Source of the DNA: Novosphingobium sp. FSW06-99
GTDB taxonomy: Bacteria; Pseudomonadota; Alphaproteobacteria; Sphingomonadales; Sphingomonadaceae
Direction: 5' to 3'
Length of the DNA stretch: 64,000 nt
Assembly (NCBI RefSeq): GCF_001519065.1
Contig: NZ_KQ954254.1
Coordinates: 62,001 to 126,000, forward strand
Position 1 is the first letter of the stretch; the number at the start of each line of letters is the position of its first letter. The translations under genes and the position numbers were made by a program. Below are positions 53,853 to 63,059 of the stretch, piece after piece. The notes below the pieces were generated by a model that had not been told where the DNA came from, did no database searches, and saw only the letters and a program-made list of their open reading frames with translations.

Positions 53853-56036
53853 TCATGCGCCTGGAGGCGTGGTTGCATCAGTCGTAGCGGGCGCAAGATC
53901 TGTGTGGTCAAAGTTTAGCACGAACTCGCGTAACACCAAAGGCGGTTCGACGTTTTCCACGATCGTCAGGGCGGTGGTGCCCGACGTTTCGGCCGCAGAC
54001 GCACACGCCGAATCGAGGAGCGGCTCGAGCTGGACATTCCGCAGTCGACCGAGCGAAATGCCGTTGGGAGTCTCCACGGACCGCGCCCATGCCTGAAGCA
54101 CTGCGCAAACTTCCCCGATCATATCGTCGTTGAGGAAAAAAGCCTCGTCGCGACTGTCGAGATACAAAATGGCGGTAACTGGACTTGGCGCATAGTGTCG
54201 ATGCTCAGGCTGGAGGATTGGGATCGCCAAGACAAACCTAACTTCTGGCATCATCTTGCGCGCAGCTTCATGCAGCTTGAGGTCGGCCATTCCGGCCTGA
54301 AGATCCTCAGCCTTTACATCTTTTAGCGTTCGGACGATCCGACGTGTTCGATAGGCCGCCCCAATGGTCGCAGCGGTTGCGGGAAAAGTTCTCCCGGCCG
54401 TCGCACTCGCCTTTTCCAATCCTTTTCCGAGATAGTCGCAAGCCTGCTGGAGAAGGTCATCGCCGTGGATCGAGAGCGTCCGGTGCAGAGTGACGCGAAA
54501 GTGCTTAGCTGCTGGCTGCATGCGCTCGACGACGCCGACAATAGCGCCACAGAGGCTAGTGGCGACAAGCGCCGTCGGCCCGGGCAGATATTCCTTGCGC
54601 CATTCGCGGCGCTGCTCGTCACCGATGGTGCCGGTGTCTTGTTCCCGCCCAGTATAGCCAAAATATCCGCCCGGCCACATTGGCAGGGCAGTTTGTAATC
54701 CGAAGGTTTTCGGATCGGTGCTGCGTTGCTGTTCGATGCGTCCAAACAATTTATCAGGAAGCATGCGCTTCAGATGGTCAAGTGGACGCACGCCGTGCCG
54801 CTCGATCACGGTGTCGTTCTCGATTGCAAAGCGCGCTTTCAACGCCTGCGTCTTCTCAGTCGAGGGTGCAAAGCCGCCGCATCGATAGAGTAGGAAGACG
54901 AGTAACGCGTTTTGAAAAGACATGCGGCTGGTCGCCGGCTCGAGCAGTTCCGCGACGTTGCGTACTAGGAGTTGTAGGACGACGTCCGTATCTCGTCTCA
55001 ATCGCCGATCAAGCTTGGCGATTACCGCCAACATGTCATCGCGATGGGGAGATTTTTCGGACAGGAGCGCTTCAAACCGGTCGAACAAACCCGTCGCTTC
55101 ATTGAGGAAGTCTTCCCGCATAGCCTTTAGTTCGGCAACGAGGCCGGCCCTGTTGCCAAAAAGCTCTTCCAGAATGCGATCCTGCCGGAATTGCGAGATA
55201 CGAATGCGCAGAAGGTCGATCATCGCCCCGTCTCCCTGCCCGGACAGCAGGAACGTCCGCCGGGGCTCATTCAGGCTGGGCTGTCCGAGCGTCTCGTTGC
55301 GCCAGTAGGAAGCCTTGCTTGCTTCGAGGCCGAATCCAACCGCAAGCACGACGGCGTCAAAGACCTCCGAAGACCCACGCGCGGCGCCCTCCGTTTCGCG
55401 GATCGTACCATCGGCAGCTCGGCGCTTTTCGCCCACCCACTCGATTCGGGCCTTGCGCTTATCCTGTTCACACGGCGTAAGCTGAAGGTGTCGAGTGTTA
55501 CAAAACAGATGGACCGACTCCTCGTTCTCGACTATTTGAGCCCACTCGCCCAGTACCTGAACGACAACGTCCGAAGACCTTGCCGCAGTCCAGTTAAGAA
55601 CCGGAAGCATCGCGGCGCTGGCCTCGCTTCCGTCAGCGGGCCAGTCATAGATGTGCGGGTGTAGCCAGCGGGTGTCGCTTCCCTGCTGAAGCGGTAAAAG
55701 CGTGTCGCGCTGCTCGAAGATATATAGCTCACAAGCCGCCCCTTTGCGAAGCAACCCTGCTGCGAACGTCAGGCCAGCAAAGCCTGCGCCGACAACCGCA
55801 ATACGGCACGGCGGATCACTCCTCTGCACGGGCACGATGCCGGTCTCGATGAGCGACCAAGCGAGATTGAGAGCCCGAGTTTGCTGACTGAGCACTGTCA
55901 CCCTGCTATCGAAGGAACCGAGCGCATACAGGGCTGGCTTGTGGTCCAGCAGGTGCGAGGATGCGGTGGTGCCCGCAAGTCTATTGCGCCGTATTACGCC
56001 TTCCGAGGCTGGGATTCCGCTCATTGTACTACCCAT
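53853..56036 (-). CDS. Large FAD/NAD(P)-binding oxidoreductase with C-terminal GAF-like domain
   Basis: The 727-residue protein has an N-terminal FAD site IAVVGAGFAGLTFAAGLLRK (about residues 78-97), then TRWLHPHIYDWPADGS and a second dinucleotide-binding stretch AVVLAVGFGLEASK. A long helical middle follows (about 280-500). The C-terminus (about 590-680) has VRFVLAIPILQPEHRHYAP and TAILYLDSRDEAFFLNDDMI, resembling a GAF sensor domain. ATGs at 56036 or 56024 could start it. I know no characterised member. It leads the DUF3850-kinase operon, and the DNA is less GC-rich than the PGC. A sensor-oxidoreductase role is inference. Confidence 0.7.
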   Translation of the reverse strand: MGSTMSGIPASEGVIRRNRLAGTTASSHLLDHKPALYALGSFDSRVTVLSQQTRALNLAWSLIETGIVPVQRSDPPCRIAVVGAGFAGLTFAAGLLRKGAACELYIFEQRDTLLPLQQGSDTRWLHPHIYDWPADGSEASAAMLPVLNWTAARSSDVVVQVLGEWAQIVENEESVHLFCNTRHLQLTPCEQDKRKARIEWVGEKRRAADGTIRETEGAARGSSEVFDAVVLAVGFGLEASKASYWRNETLGQPSLNEPRRTFLLSGQGDGAMIDLLRIRISQFRQDRILEELFGNRAGLVAELKAMREDFLNEATGLFDRFEALLSEKSPHRDDMLAVIAKLDRRLRRDTDVVLQLLVRNVAELLEPATSRMSFQNALLVFLLYRCGGFAPSTEKTQALKARFAIENDTVIERHGVRPLDHLKRMLPDKLFGRIEQQRSTDPKTFGLQTALPMWPGGYFGYTGREQDTGTIGDEQRREWRKEYLPGPTALVATSLCGAIVGVVERMQPAAKHFRVTLHRTLSIHGDDLLQQACDYLGKGLEKASATAGRTFPATAATIGAAYRTRRIVRTLKDVKAEDLQAGMADLKLHEAARKMMPEVRFVLAIPILQPEHRHYAPSPVTAILYLDSRDEAFFLNDDMIGEVCAVLQAWARSVETPNGISLGRLRNVQLEPLLDSACASAAETSGTTALTIVENVEPPLVLREFVLNFDHTDLAPATTDATTPPGA

Positions 56037-56467
56037 CTGAATGCAATCTCATGCGACCGGGTCGTCTCCGGTATCGAACAGCTTTAGATGTCCACTAAAG
56101 TGCACCTACCTTTTCGTGATAACATGCCGATAAAGCCATATCAGCTCGCTGTTTCAATCGAAAAATGGATTGGGCGTTCACGCGTTCAAGATCTTCGTCG
56201 TTCGGACGGATGTTTCTTCGTCGCCAAGCCGCAACAGGTGGTACGTGACTGCCCGGGTGGCAGCTTCGGTCAGATCCGGACCTACTCGCCACCATGGCTG
56301 AGCGGCAACATCTGGTCGGGTGCTGCCGTAAGTTGCCGAACGGGCTTCGCGCTCGCGAACGGCGGCTATCACAACCTCAGGACCGAAGCCTCCAGGCCAG
56401 CGACCGACCCAATTGCGGCGACTCTGTTGAAATGAGCTTTGCCGCCTCCGTGATCCGCGCAACATAG
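56037..56467. other. Gap between FAD protein and integrase
   Basis: Two opposing open frames cover this stretch (56088-56435 on +, 56178-56465 on -). Neither shows a family, and they cannot both be real. The minus frame (about 95 aa, ending RLGDEETSVRTTKILNA) is the more protein-like. I see no repeat or RNA gene. Confidence 0.4.
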
Positions 56468-57700
56468 TCAGATCGCCACCGTCGCCGGAAACGGCAAGAT
56501 TGTGGCCCCATTGCGCAAGCTATCCAAAAGGTCCGACCACCATTGGGCCATTGCGACACGTTCCTTCCAGTGCGTGCCACGGTGGTAGGCGGCGCGCACC
56601 TTGTCGCTGTCACCATGCGCCAATGCCCGTTCGATGGCGTCCGATGACCACTTCCCCGATTCGTTGAGCAATGTGCTCGCCATTGCCCGAAATCCATGCG
56701 CGGTCATTTCGTTGGTGGAATAGCCCAACCGGCGTAGCGCCGCATTCAAGGTGTTCTCCGACATCGGGCGCGCCCGTGACCGCATCGACGGAAAGACGTA
56801 GCCCGCTGCGCCCGTGATTGACCGGATCTCGTTCAGGATCGCGATGGACTGGCGTGACAACGGTACATGGTGCGGCTTGCGCATCTTCATCTTCTCGGCC
56901 GGGATGATCCACACGGCAGCCTCGAGGTCGATTTCGTCCCATCGCGCGTGGCGCAGCTCCCCTGGCCGGACGAACACATGTGGGGCGAGTTGCAGCGCCC
57001 ATTTTGTCATGCCCTGCCCTTCGTACCCTTCGATCGAGCGCAGGAGATTGCCCACCTCGGTGGAATCGGTAACCGCTCCATAGTGGGTGACGGTCGGCGT
57101 CGTCAGGGCTCCGCGCAGGTCGCGGGTCGGATCGGACTTGAGGCGGGCCGTGGCCACAGCATAGCGGAACACGGCGCTGGCCAGTTGCAGGGTACGCCGC
57201 GCACTTTCGAGCTTGCCGCGCTTTTCGATCTTGCGGATTGCCGCAAGGGCATCGATCGGCTCGATCTCGTGGATTGGCATCCGGCCAATCGAGGAGTCCA
57301 GCAAACTGAGCAGATATTCGCAGCGCGTTGCCGTGGCTACCGCCCAGGCCCTGTCGCCATCCCGTCGACGCTTGCGGCAATATTCGGCCGCGATGCTGGT
57401 GAAGGTGTTTTCAGCCAGCGCGCTCGCGCGCAGCTTGTCACGTTGCCTCTCGATCGCGGGGTCCTTGCCTTCGGCGATCAGGTCCCGCGCTTCGTCACGC
57501 TTCTTGCGGGCATCGCGCAGGCTCACCTGGGGGTAGGTCCCGAAGCTGAGCTTCTTTTCCACGCCAGCGTAGCGATACTTCATCCGCCAGAGTTTTCCAC
57601 CCGACGGTTGGACCAGAACGAACAGGCCCTGCATGTCGCACAGCTTGTAGGCCTTCTGGCGGGGCTTGGCGCTCCGAATCGCTATATCTGTCAAAGGCAT
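56468..57700 (-). CDS. P4-type tyrosine recombinase (island integrase)
   Basis: The integrase cuts and joins DNA at the tRNA attachment site. The 410-residue protein has the DUF4102 N-terminus (MPLTDIAIRSAKPRQKAYKL), an SAM-like core-binding domain and a catalytic domain. The arginine is in FVRPGELRHARW, the lysine in KMKMRKPHHVPLS, the HxxR in HGFRAMAST, and the tyrosine in AAYHRGTHW. All key residues are intact. It starts 197 bases from the tRNA-Gly 3' end, the usual geometry for such islands. Confidence 0.93.
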   Translation of the reverse strand: MPLTDIAIRSAKPRQKAYKLCDMQGLFVLVQPSGGKLWRMKYRYAGVEKKLSFGTYPQVSLRDARKKRDEARDLIAEGKDPAIERQRDKLRASALAENTFTSIAAEYCRKRRRDGDRAWAVATATRCEYLLSLLDSSIGRMPIHEIEPIDALAAIRKIEKRGKLESARRTLQLASAVFRYAVATARLKSDPTRDLRGALTTPTVTHYGAVTDSTEVGNLLRSIEGYEGQGMTKWALQLAPHVFVRPGELRHARWDEIDLEAAVWIIPAEKMKMRKPHHVPLSRQSIAILNEIRSITGAAGYVFPSMRSRARPMSENTLNAALRRLGYSTNEMTAHGFRAMASTLLNESGKWSSDAIERALAHGDSDKVRAAYHRGTHWKERVAMAQWWSDLLDSLRNGATILPFPATVAI

Positions 57701-57896
57701 AGACCGGGCCCTTCATTGGCGTGGCCCCTGGGGTTGGGGGCCACGGACAAGAATCGGCCGGTAAATCTCGCAAAGTGGCCCCCATCTGTGAGAGCTGTCC
57801 TGGAATTCCACGCGATCCAACGAGCCGAACGACCCGAAAATTACCGCGGATTTCCTAGGGTTGCAAAGGGGGTGGGGATGTCCTGAGACCGGAAAC

Positions 57897-57914
57897 TGGA
57901 GCGGGTGAAGGGAA
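57897..57914. repeat. Right attachment site inside tRNA-Gly
   Basis: TGGAGCGGGTGAAGGGAA is the 3' end of the tRNA gene (CCA end, acceptor and T-arm) and matches the decayed copy at 33719-33735. It is the likely attR of the 24-kb island. Confidence 0.7.
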
Positions 57915-57970
57915 TCGAACCCTCGTCGTAAGCTTGGGAAGCTTCTGCTCTACCATTGAGCTACACCCGC
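57897..57970 (-). tRNA. tRNA-Gly (anticodon CCC)
   Basis: Read on the minus strand, the acceptor GCGGGTG (57970-57964) pairs with CACCCGC (57907-57901), followed by T and an encoded CCA. The D-arm is GCTC-AATGGTA-GAGC. The anticodon loop TTCCCAA gives CCC. The T-arm contains GGTTCGATTCC. The gene is intact despite island insertion because the element carries the 3' end. Confidence 0.93.
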
Positions 57971-58141
57971 CCGTTGTCCGGGCAGGGGCCCCATCGCATG
58001 GGGTGGGGGTTTGCGTCAAGCGGGGGTGTGGTGGGTTGGCGTGTTTAGGGTGGGGTGCCCGCATGGGTCGGGCGCAATGGTCTTGACCGGGGCCGGGCGC
58101 AGCGGGCACACGGGCGCTGCCAACTACTATGGAGGGGCCTG

Positions 58142-58513
58142 ATGTTCAGTCACGTGATGATCGGTGCGAATGACATCGACGCTGCAAAGCAATTCTATGA
58201 TGCCACGTTTGCGACTTTTGGCGTCAAGCCGGCGATTGTCGATCCCTATGGGCGGCTGGTCTATCAGGACAAAGGCCAGATTTTCATCGTGACCAAGCCG
58301 ATCGACGGCAATCCGGCCTGCGGGGCTAATGGCGGAACGATCGGCTTTGCGATGACCCCCGAACAGGCCGATGCCTGGTGGCAGGCGGGCAAGGACAATG
58401 GCGGCACCGCGATCGAAAATCCCCCGGGGCCGCGCGAAGGCAGCCCGTTTTACCTTGCCTATCTGCGCGATCCTTCGGGCAACAAGCTGTGCGCGCTGCA
58501 CGCGCAACGCTGA
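58142..58513 (+). CDS. VOC family (glyoxalase-like) protein
   Basis: The 123-residue protein has the two-module beta-alpha-beta-beta-beta fold of the vicinal oxygen chelate family: MFSHVMIGANDIDAAKQFYD at the start and YLAYLRDPSGNKLCALH at the end. Metal-ligand positions (an early His, a late Glu or substitute) are partly conserved. GGAGG lies ahead of the ATG at 58142. Members range from dioxygenases to glyoxalases, so the substrate is unknown. Confidence 0.85.
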   Translation: MFSHVMIGANDIDAAKQFYDATFATFGVKPAIVDPYGRLVYQDKGQIFIVTKPIDGNPACGANGGTIGFAMTPEQADAWWQAGKDNGGTAIENPPGPREGSPFYLAYLRDPSGNKLCALHAQR

Positions 58514-58626
58514 TCGATCGATAAGAGTCCTGATGGCACGTTCGGGGCAGGACGCGGGATTGACCTGGCCGCGCGTCCTGCCCCACTGCGTATGCACACG
58601 ATTCAAGCCTGATGCGGGAGCAGACA

Positions 58627-59466
58627 TTGGAAACAGTTTCGACCTCGAAAGCCCATGGCGGTACGCTGGGCGTCTATCGCCACGCGTCGGCCACGACCGG
58701 CACCGACATGACCTTTTCGGTGTTTGTGCCGCCGCAGGCCGTCAGCGGCGCGCGACTGCCGGTGCTTTATTATCTCTCAGGGCTGACCTGCACCCATGCC
58801 AATGTCACCGACAAAGGCGAATATCGCCGCGCCTGTGCCGAACTTGGCGTGGTGTTCGTGGCGCCCGATACATCGCCACGCGGCGACGGGGTGGCCGATG
58901 ATCCGGCCGGGGCCTATGATTTCGGGCTGGGCGCGGGGTTTTATGTCAACGCCACGGCAGACCCGTTTGCGCGCCATTACCGCATGTGGGACTATATTGC
59001 CGATGAATTGCCCGCGCTGATCGCCGCCGGGTTCCCGATCGACCCGGCGCGTGCGGGGATCACCGGGCATTCGATGGGCGGGCACGGCGCATTGACGCTG
59101 GGGCTGACCTATCCCGACCGGTTCCGTTCGCTGTCGGCCTTTGCGCCGATCGTGGCGCCGGGTCAGGTGCCGTGGGGGCACAAGGCGCTGGCGGGATACC
59201 TGGGTGACGACCGCGCGGCGTGGCGTGCGCACGATGCCGTGGCGCTGATCGAGGGTGGCCGTCGTCCGGCGGGCGACATTCTGGTCGATCAGGGCGATGC
59301 CGACGGGTTTCTGGCCGAACAGTTGCGCCCAGAATTGTTGCGCGCGGCGGCCGACGCGGCGGGCATCGATCTCACGCTGCGGCTGCAGCCGGGCTATGAC
59401 CACAGCTACAACTTCATTTCGACATTCATGGAAGACCACATTCGCTGGCACGCCGCGCGGCTGTGA
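58627..59466 (+). CDS. fghA: S-formylglutathione hydrolase
   Basis: FghA hydrolyses S-formylglutathione to formate and glutathione in formaldehyde detoxification. In the 279-residue protein the nucleophile elbow is GITGHSMGGHGALT, the acid lies in LVDQGDADGFL, and the histidine in PGYDHSYNFIS. I chose the TTG at 58627 (reading METVSTSKAHGG) because GGGAG lies 6 bases ahead and homologues begin here. The ATG at 58612 would add five residues. Confidence 0.92.
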   Translation: METVSTSKAHGGTLGVYRHASATTGTDMTFSVFVPPQAVSGARLPVLYYLSGLTCTHANVTDKGEYRRACAELGVVFVAPDTSPRGDGVADDPAGAYDFGLGAGFYVNATADPFARHYRMWDYIADELPALIAAGFPIDPARAGITGHSMGGHGALTLGLTYPDRFRSLSAFAPIVAPGQVPWGHKALAGYLGDDRAAWRAHDAVALIEGGRRPAGDILVDQGDADGFLAEQLRPELLRAAADAAGIDLTLRLQPGYDHSYNFISTFMEDHIRWHAARL

Positions 59467-59486
59467 TCCGCGCTGGCCGGGGACGT

Positions 59487-59933
59487 CTAGCGAACGTCCT
59501 TGGCCACCGCGTCCAGCAGGCCGTTGACGAATTTGGCCTCGCGCGCGTCAAAGAACGCGTGGGTAACGTCGAGATATTCGTTGATCACCGTGCCCACGCC
59601 GATATCGGCGCGCGCGACCAGTTCATAGGCCCCGGCGCGCAGGATCTGCAGCATGGTCTTGTCGAGCCGGGCCAGCGACCAGCCTTCGGCCAGCCGCGCT
59701 GTCAGAACGGCGTCGATTTCCTCGCGCCGGGCAATCGCGCCGCGCACCAGATCGTCGAAAAACGCCACGTCGGCGTCGAGATATTCGACATCCTCGATCT
59801 CGCGGCCCAGCCGGTGGCGGTGGAATTCGTCGATCAGCGTGGTCAGTTCGGGCGATTCCATGTCGAACTGGTACAGGGCCTGGACGGCGGCCAGCCGCGC
59901 GGCAGAGCGCGCCTTTGCTTCGATACGGCTCAT
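59487..59933 (-). CDS. nusB: Transcription antitermination factor NusB
   Basis: NusB binds boxA RNA with NusE (S10) and supports antitermination, mainly in rRNA operons. The 148-residue helical protein has the family start RSAARLAAVQALYQFDMESP, then the end VINEYLDVTHAFFDAREAKF with FVNGLLDAVA. Its ATG overlaps the hisD stop, so both are expressed together. Confidence 0.93.
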   Translation of the reverse strand: MSRIEAKARSAARLAAVQALYQFDMESPELTTLIDEFHRHRLGREIEDVEYLDADVAFFDDLVRGAIARREEIDAVLTARLAEGWSLARLDKTMLQILRAGAYELVARADIGVGTVINEYLDVTHAFFDAREAKFVNGLLDAVAKDVR

Positions 59934-61222
59934 ATTCCCAGTCTCACTTCGATGGACCGCGCGTGCGCGGTCAGCCCTTCGGCATTGGCCAGTTCGATCG
60001 CGGCCGGGCCGATCGCGCCCAGCGCCGCATCGCCCAGCGCGATGAAGGATGTGCGCTTCATGAAATCGAGCACCGACAACCCCGAGGCAAACCGCGCACG
60101 GCGTCCGGTCGGCAACACGTGGTTGGGCCCGGCGACATAATCGCCGATCGCTTCGGGGGTCATCCGGCCCAGAAACACCGATCCGGCGTGGCGGATCTGC
60201 GCAAACAGTGCATCGGGATCGTCGGTGGCGATCTCGACATGTTCTGCGGCGATACGATTGGCCAGCGCGGGCGCCTGGTCCAGGTTGTCGACCACGATCA
60301 CCGTGCCATGCCGGTCCCAGCTAGCCCGCGCGATCTGCGCCTTTGGCAACAGTGCCAGTTCGGCGTCGACCGCAGCGATCACCGCGTCGGCAAATGCGCC
60401 GTCGTCGGTAATCAGGATCGATTGCGAGGTCGGATCATGTTCGGCCTGGCTGAGCAAGTCGGCGGCAATCCACACCGGATCGTTGCGGCCATCGGCAATC
60501 ACCAGGATTTCCGACGGGCCCGCGACCATGTCGATGCCGACCACGCCGAACAGTTGCCGCTTCGCCTCGGCCACCCAGGCATTGCCCGGGCCGGTGATCA
60601 CGTCGACCGGGCGGATGCGCGCGGTGCCATAGGCCAGCGCGGCAATTGCCTGCGCGCCGCCGATCCGCCACACTTCGTCCACCCCGGCCAGATGCGCGGC
60701 GGCCAGCACCAGCGGATTGACCGTGCCATCGGGGGTGGGCGTGGCGATTACCAGCCGTTCAACCCCGGCCACTTTGGCGGGAATCGCGTTCATCAGCAGT
60801 GACGAGGGATAGGCCGCAAGCCCGCCCGGCACATAGAGCCCGGCGCCATCGACCGGCCGCCACACCGCGCCGAGGCGCACCCCGGTTTCGTCGGTATAGT
60901 CCCGGTTTTCCGGCAGTTGCGCGGCGTGATAGGCGCGGATGCGCGCTGCCGCGAGTCCGAGTGCGGCGCGCAAGTCGGGGGTCAGCGCATCATAGGCTTC
61001 GCGGCAGGCCTCGGCGCCGATCGACCAGTCGTGATCCGATTGCGGCACAAACCGGTCAAACCGCGCGGTATAGTCGGCGAGCGCGGCATCGCCGCGTGCG
61101 CGCACATCGGCAATGATCGCGGCGACATCGCGGGCAACCCCGGCATCGCTTTCACGGCGATCATCGACCAGCCTGTCGAACGCTTCGGCAAAACCGGCAT
61201 CGCGGGTGGCAAGACGCAGCAT
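59930..61222 (-). CDS. hisD: Histidinol dehydrogenase
   Basis: HisD performs the last two steps of histidine synthesis with NAD+ and zinc. The 430-residue protein has VYVPGGLAAYPSSLLMNA, the IDMVAGPSEILVIAD motif, the zinc-site LLSQAEHDPTSQSI and the catalytic region AAEHVEIATDDPD. The length is normal. Its ATG overlaps the hisG stop by one base. Confidence 0.96.
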   Translation of the reverse strand: MLRLATRDAGFAEAFDRLVDDRRESDAGVARDVAAIIADVRARGDAALADYTARFDRFVPQSDHDWSIGAEACREAYDALTPDLRAALGLAAARIRAYHAAQLPENRDYTDETGVRLGAVWRPVDGAGLYVPGGLAAYPSSLLMNAIPAKVAGVERLVIATPTPDGTVNPLVLAAAHLAGVDEVWRIGGAQAIAALAYGTARIRPVDVITGPGNAWVAEAKRQLFGVVGIDMVAGPSEILVIADGRNDPVWIAADLLSQAEHDPTSQSILITDDGAFADAVIAAVDAELALLPKAQIARASWDRHGTVIVVDNLDQAPALANRIAAEHVEIATDDPDALFAQIRHAGSVFLGRMTPEAIGDYVAGPNHVLPTGRRARFASGLSVLDFMKRTSFIALGDAALGAIGPAAIELANAEGLTAHARSIEVRLGI

Positions 61223-61887
61223 CAGGCGGCCTTTCGCGCGGCAACGAGTTCGCGGAATGCATCGACCAGCCCGCCCAGTCGCGCGCTGTCGGTCTTGAGC
61301 GCGGCGCGGTTGACGATCAGCCGCGCCGAAACCGGCATCAGACGGCTGGTTTCCACCAGGCCGTTTTCCTTGAGCGTACGCCCGGTCGAGACCAGATCGA
61401 CGATGCGGCTGGCCAGCCCCAGCATCGGCGCCAGTTCCATCGCACCGTTCAGCTTGACCACTTCGGCCTGCACGCCCAGCCGTTCGAAATGGCGGCGGGT
61501 CAGATTGGGGTATTTGGTGGCGACGCGCGCATGGCTTTCATGCGCGGCGGCGCCGCTTTCGACCAGGCCGACCGGTTCGGCCACGCTCAGCCGGCAATGG
61601 CCGATGTCGAGATCGACCGGCGCATAGAGATCGGCATAGTCGAATTCGTCGATCACGTCGGACCCGACGATCCCGGCCTGGGCCGCACCATGCGCGACGA
61701 AGGTCGCCACGTCGAATGCGCGCACCCGAATCAGCCGCACATCGGCGCGATTGGTGGCAAAGCTGAGTGCGCGCGAGCTCTTGTCGAAGAACTCCGCTTC
61801 GGGCACTACGCCTGCCTGTTCGAGCAGGGGCAGCGCTTCATCGAGGATGCGGCCCTTGGGCAGGGCAAAGATCAGCGTCGCGGTCAT
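61222..61887 (-). CDS. hisG: ATP phosphoribosyltransferase, short form
   Basis: HisG joins ATP and PRPP in the first committed step of histidine synthesis. The ATG at 61887 gives 221 residues, the short HisG form that needs the HisZ regulatory subunit (not in view). Visible motifs are [20 protein letters not shown] and the PRPP-binding-type [19 protein letters not shown]. It is the first of hisG-hisD-nusB. Confidence 0.95.
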   Translation of the reverse strand: MTATLIFALPKGRILDEALPLLEQAGVVPEAEFFDKSSRALSFATNRADVRLIRVRAFDVATFVAHGAAQAGIVGSDVIDEFDYADLYAPVDLDIGHCRLSVAEPVGLVESGAAAHESHARVATKYPNLTRRHFERLGVQAEVVKLNGAMELAPMLGLASRIVDLVSTGRTLKENGLVETSRLMPVSARLIVNRAALKTDSARLGGLVDAFRELVAARKAA

Positions 61888-61932
61888 GACAGTCACGCGC
61901 CCTATGGCAAAGGGCCGGAAAGGGCAACCCAA

Positions 61933-62994
61933 GTGCAACCGACCGAGCCCAACCCTCACGTGATCCAGGCCCTGCTGTGGCAGGCCGAATATACCGTCGA
62001 AAACCGCGCCCCGATCACCGGGCGGGTGGTGCGCGCGATGCTGCCGCTGCTGACCGGGCCGACCCGCGTTGGCCACCGGCTGGCGACCTGGCCCGACAGC
62101 GCAACGAAAGATGCCCTGCCGCTGCGTCTGGCGGGGGGTATCCATCATCTGCACCTGACCGGGCGCGATGACCGGTTGGCGCCGATCTATGCCGGCACGC
62201 TGACCGATCAGCATGCCGTCGATGCCACGGTCGGCGCGGTTGTTGCCGATCACGACGATGCGCTGCTGCCTTGGCTGGATGGTCCGCCGCAGACCAACGA
62301 GGCGGGGCGGTCGGCCAGCATCATGGCGGCGCTGTTGTGGCTGTCGGCACGGCTGGGGCCGCATTTCGAACTCAACGAACTGGGCGCGAGCGCGGGGATC
62401 AACACGATGCTCGACCGGTTCCGGTTCGATCTGGGCGGGGTTACGGTCGGGCCCGAGCCATCGCCTGTGCACATCGTGCCCGAATGGAAGGGGCCTCCGC
62501 CACCTGTCGCGACGGTGACGATCGATGCGATTCGCGGGTGCGATCGCGCGCCGGTCGATCTGACCGATCCGGCGCAGGCCTTGCGGCTGAAGGCCTATAT
62601 CTGGCCCGATGCGCCCGAACGGGTGGCCAGGCTCGATGCCGCGATCGCGCTGGCACAGGTGATGCCGCCCCGGCTTGACCATGCCGATGCTGGTGACTGG
62701 ATCGGCGCGCGTCTGGCCGCGCCGCAGGCGGCCGGCAGCACGCGCGTGGTGTTCCATTCGATCGTCTGGCAATATCTGCCCGAGGCCACCCGCGCGGCGA
62801 TCACTGCGGGGATCGAGGCCGCCGGTTCGCGGGCCAGCCCTTCGCGCCGGCTGGCCTGGGTGCAACTGGAGACCAACCGCACCACGCTGCGCCACGATTT
62901 GCGCGTGCGCTATTGGCCGGGCGGGGATGGCGAAGTGGTGCTGGGCAGCGCACATGCCCATGGCGCCTGGGTCGAATGGCTGGGGTTGGATTAA
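61933..62994 (+). CDS. DUF2332 family protein
   Basis: The 353-residue protein matches the DUF2332 family of unknown function, with [20 protein letters not shown], the glycine-rich [17 protein letters not shown] (methyltransferase-like) and [17 protein letters not shown]. No in-frame ATG fits; the GTG at 61933 follows a purine-rich AAAGGG. It is divergent from hisG and expressed on its own. Confidence 0.85.
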   Translation: MQPTEPNPHVIQALLWQAEYTVENRAPITGRVVRAMLPLLTGPTRVGHRLATWPDSATKDALPLRLAGGIHHLHLTGRDDRLAPIYAGTLTDQHAVDATVGAVVADHDDALLPWLDGPPQTNEAGRSASIMAALLWLSARLGPHFELNELGASAGINTMLDRFRFDLGGVTVGPEPSPVHIVPEWKGPPPPVATVTIDAIRGCDRAPVDLTDPAQALRLKAYIWPDAPERVARLDAAIALAQVMPPRLDHADAGDWIGARLAAPQAAGSTRVVFHSIVWQYLPEATRAAITAGIEAAGSRASPSRRLAWVQLETNRTTLRHDLRVRYWPGGDGEVVLGSAHAHGAWVEWLGLD

Positions 62995-63022
62995 GGCCCC
63001 TCTGACCCCGTCCGTTTTCAAT

Positions 63023-63041
63023 CCTCCCCGGCACGGGGAGG
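63023..63041. repeat. GC-rich hairpin between DUF2332 and LtrA genes
   Basis: CCTCCCCG (63023-63030), a GCA loop and CGGGGAGG (63034-63041) form a perfect 8-bp stem. It lies between convergent genes and may act as a terminator. The surrounding text looks like intergenic repeats common in sphingomonads; that is recollection, not a search result. Confidence 0.5.
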
Positions 63042-63059
63042 GGGATGATTGGTTCTGGA

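Noticed and set aside
56088-56465. Two opposing ORFs before the integrase
   Set aside because: They overlap fully on opposite strands, and neither shows a recognisable domain.
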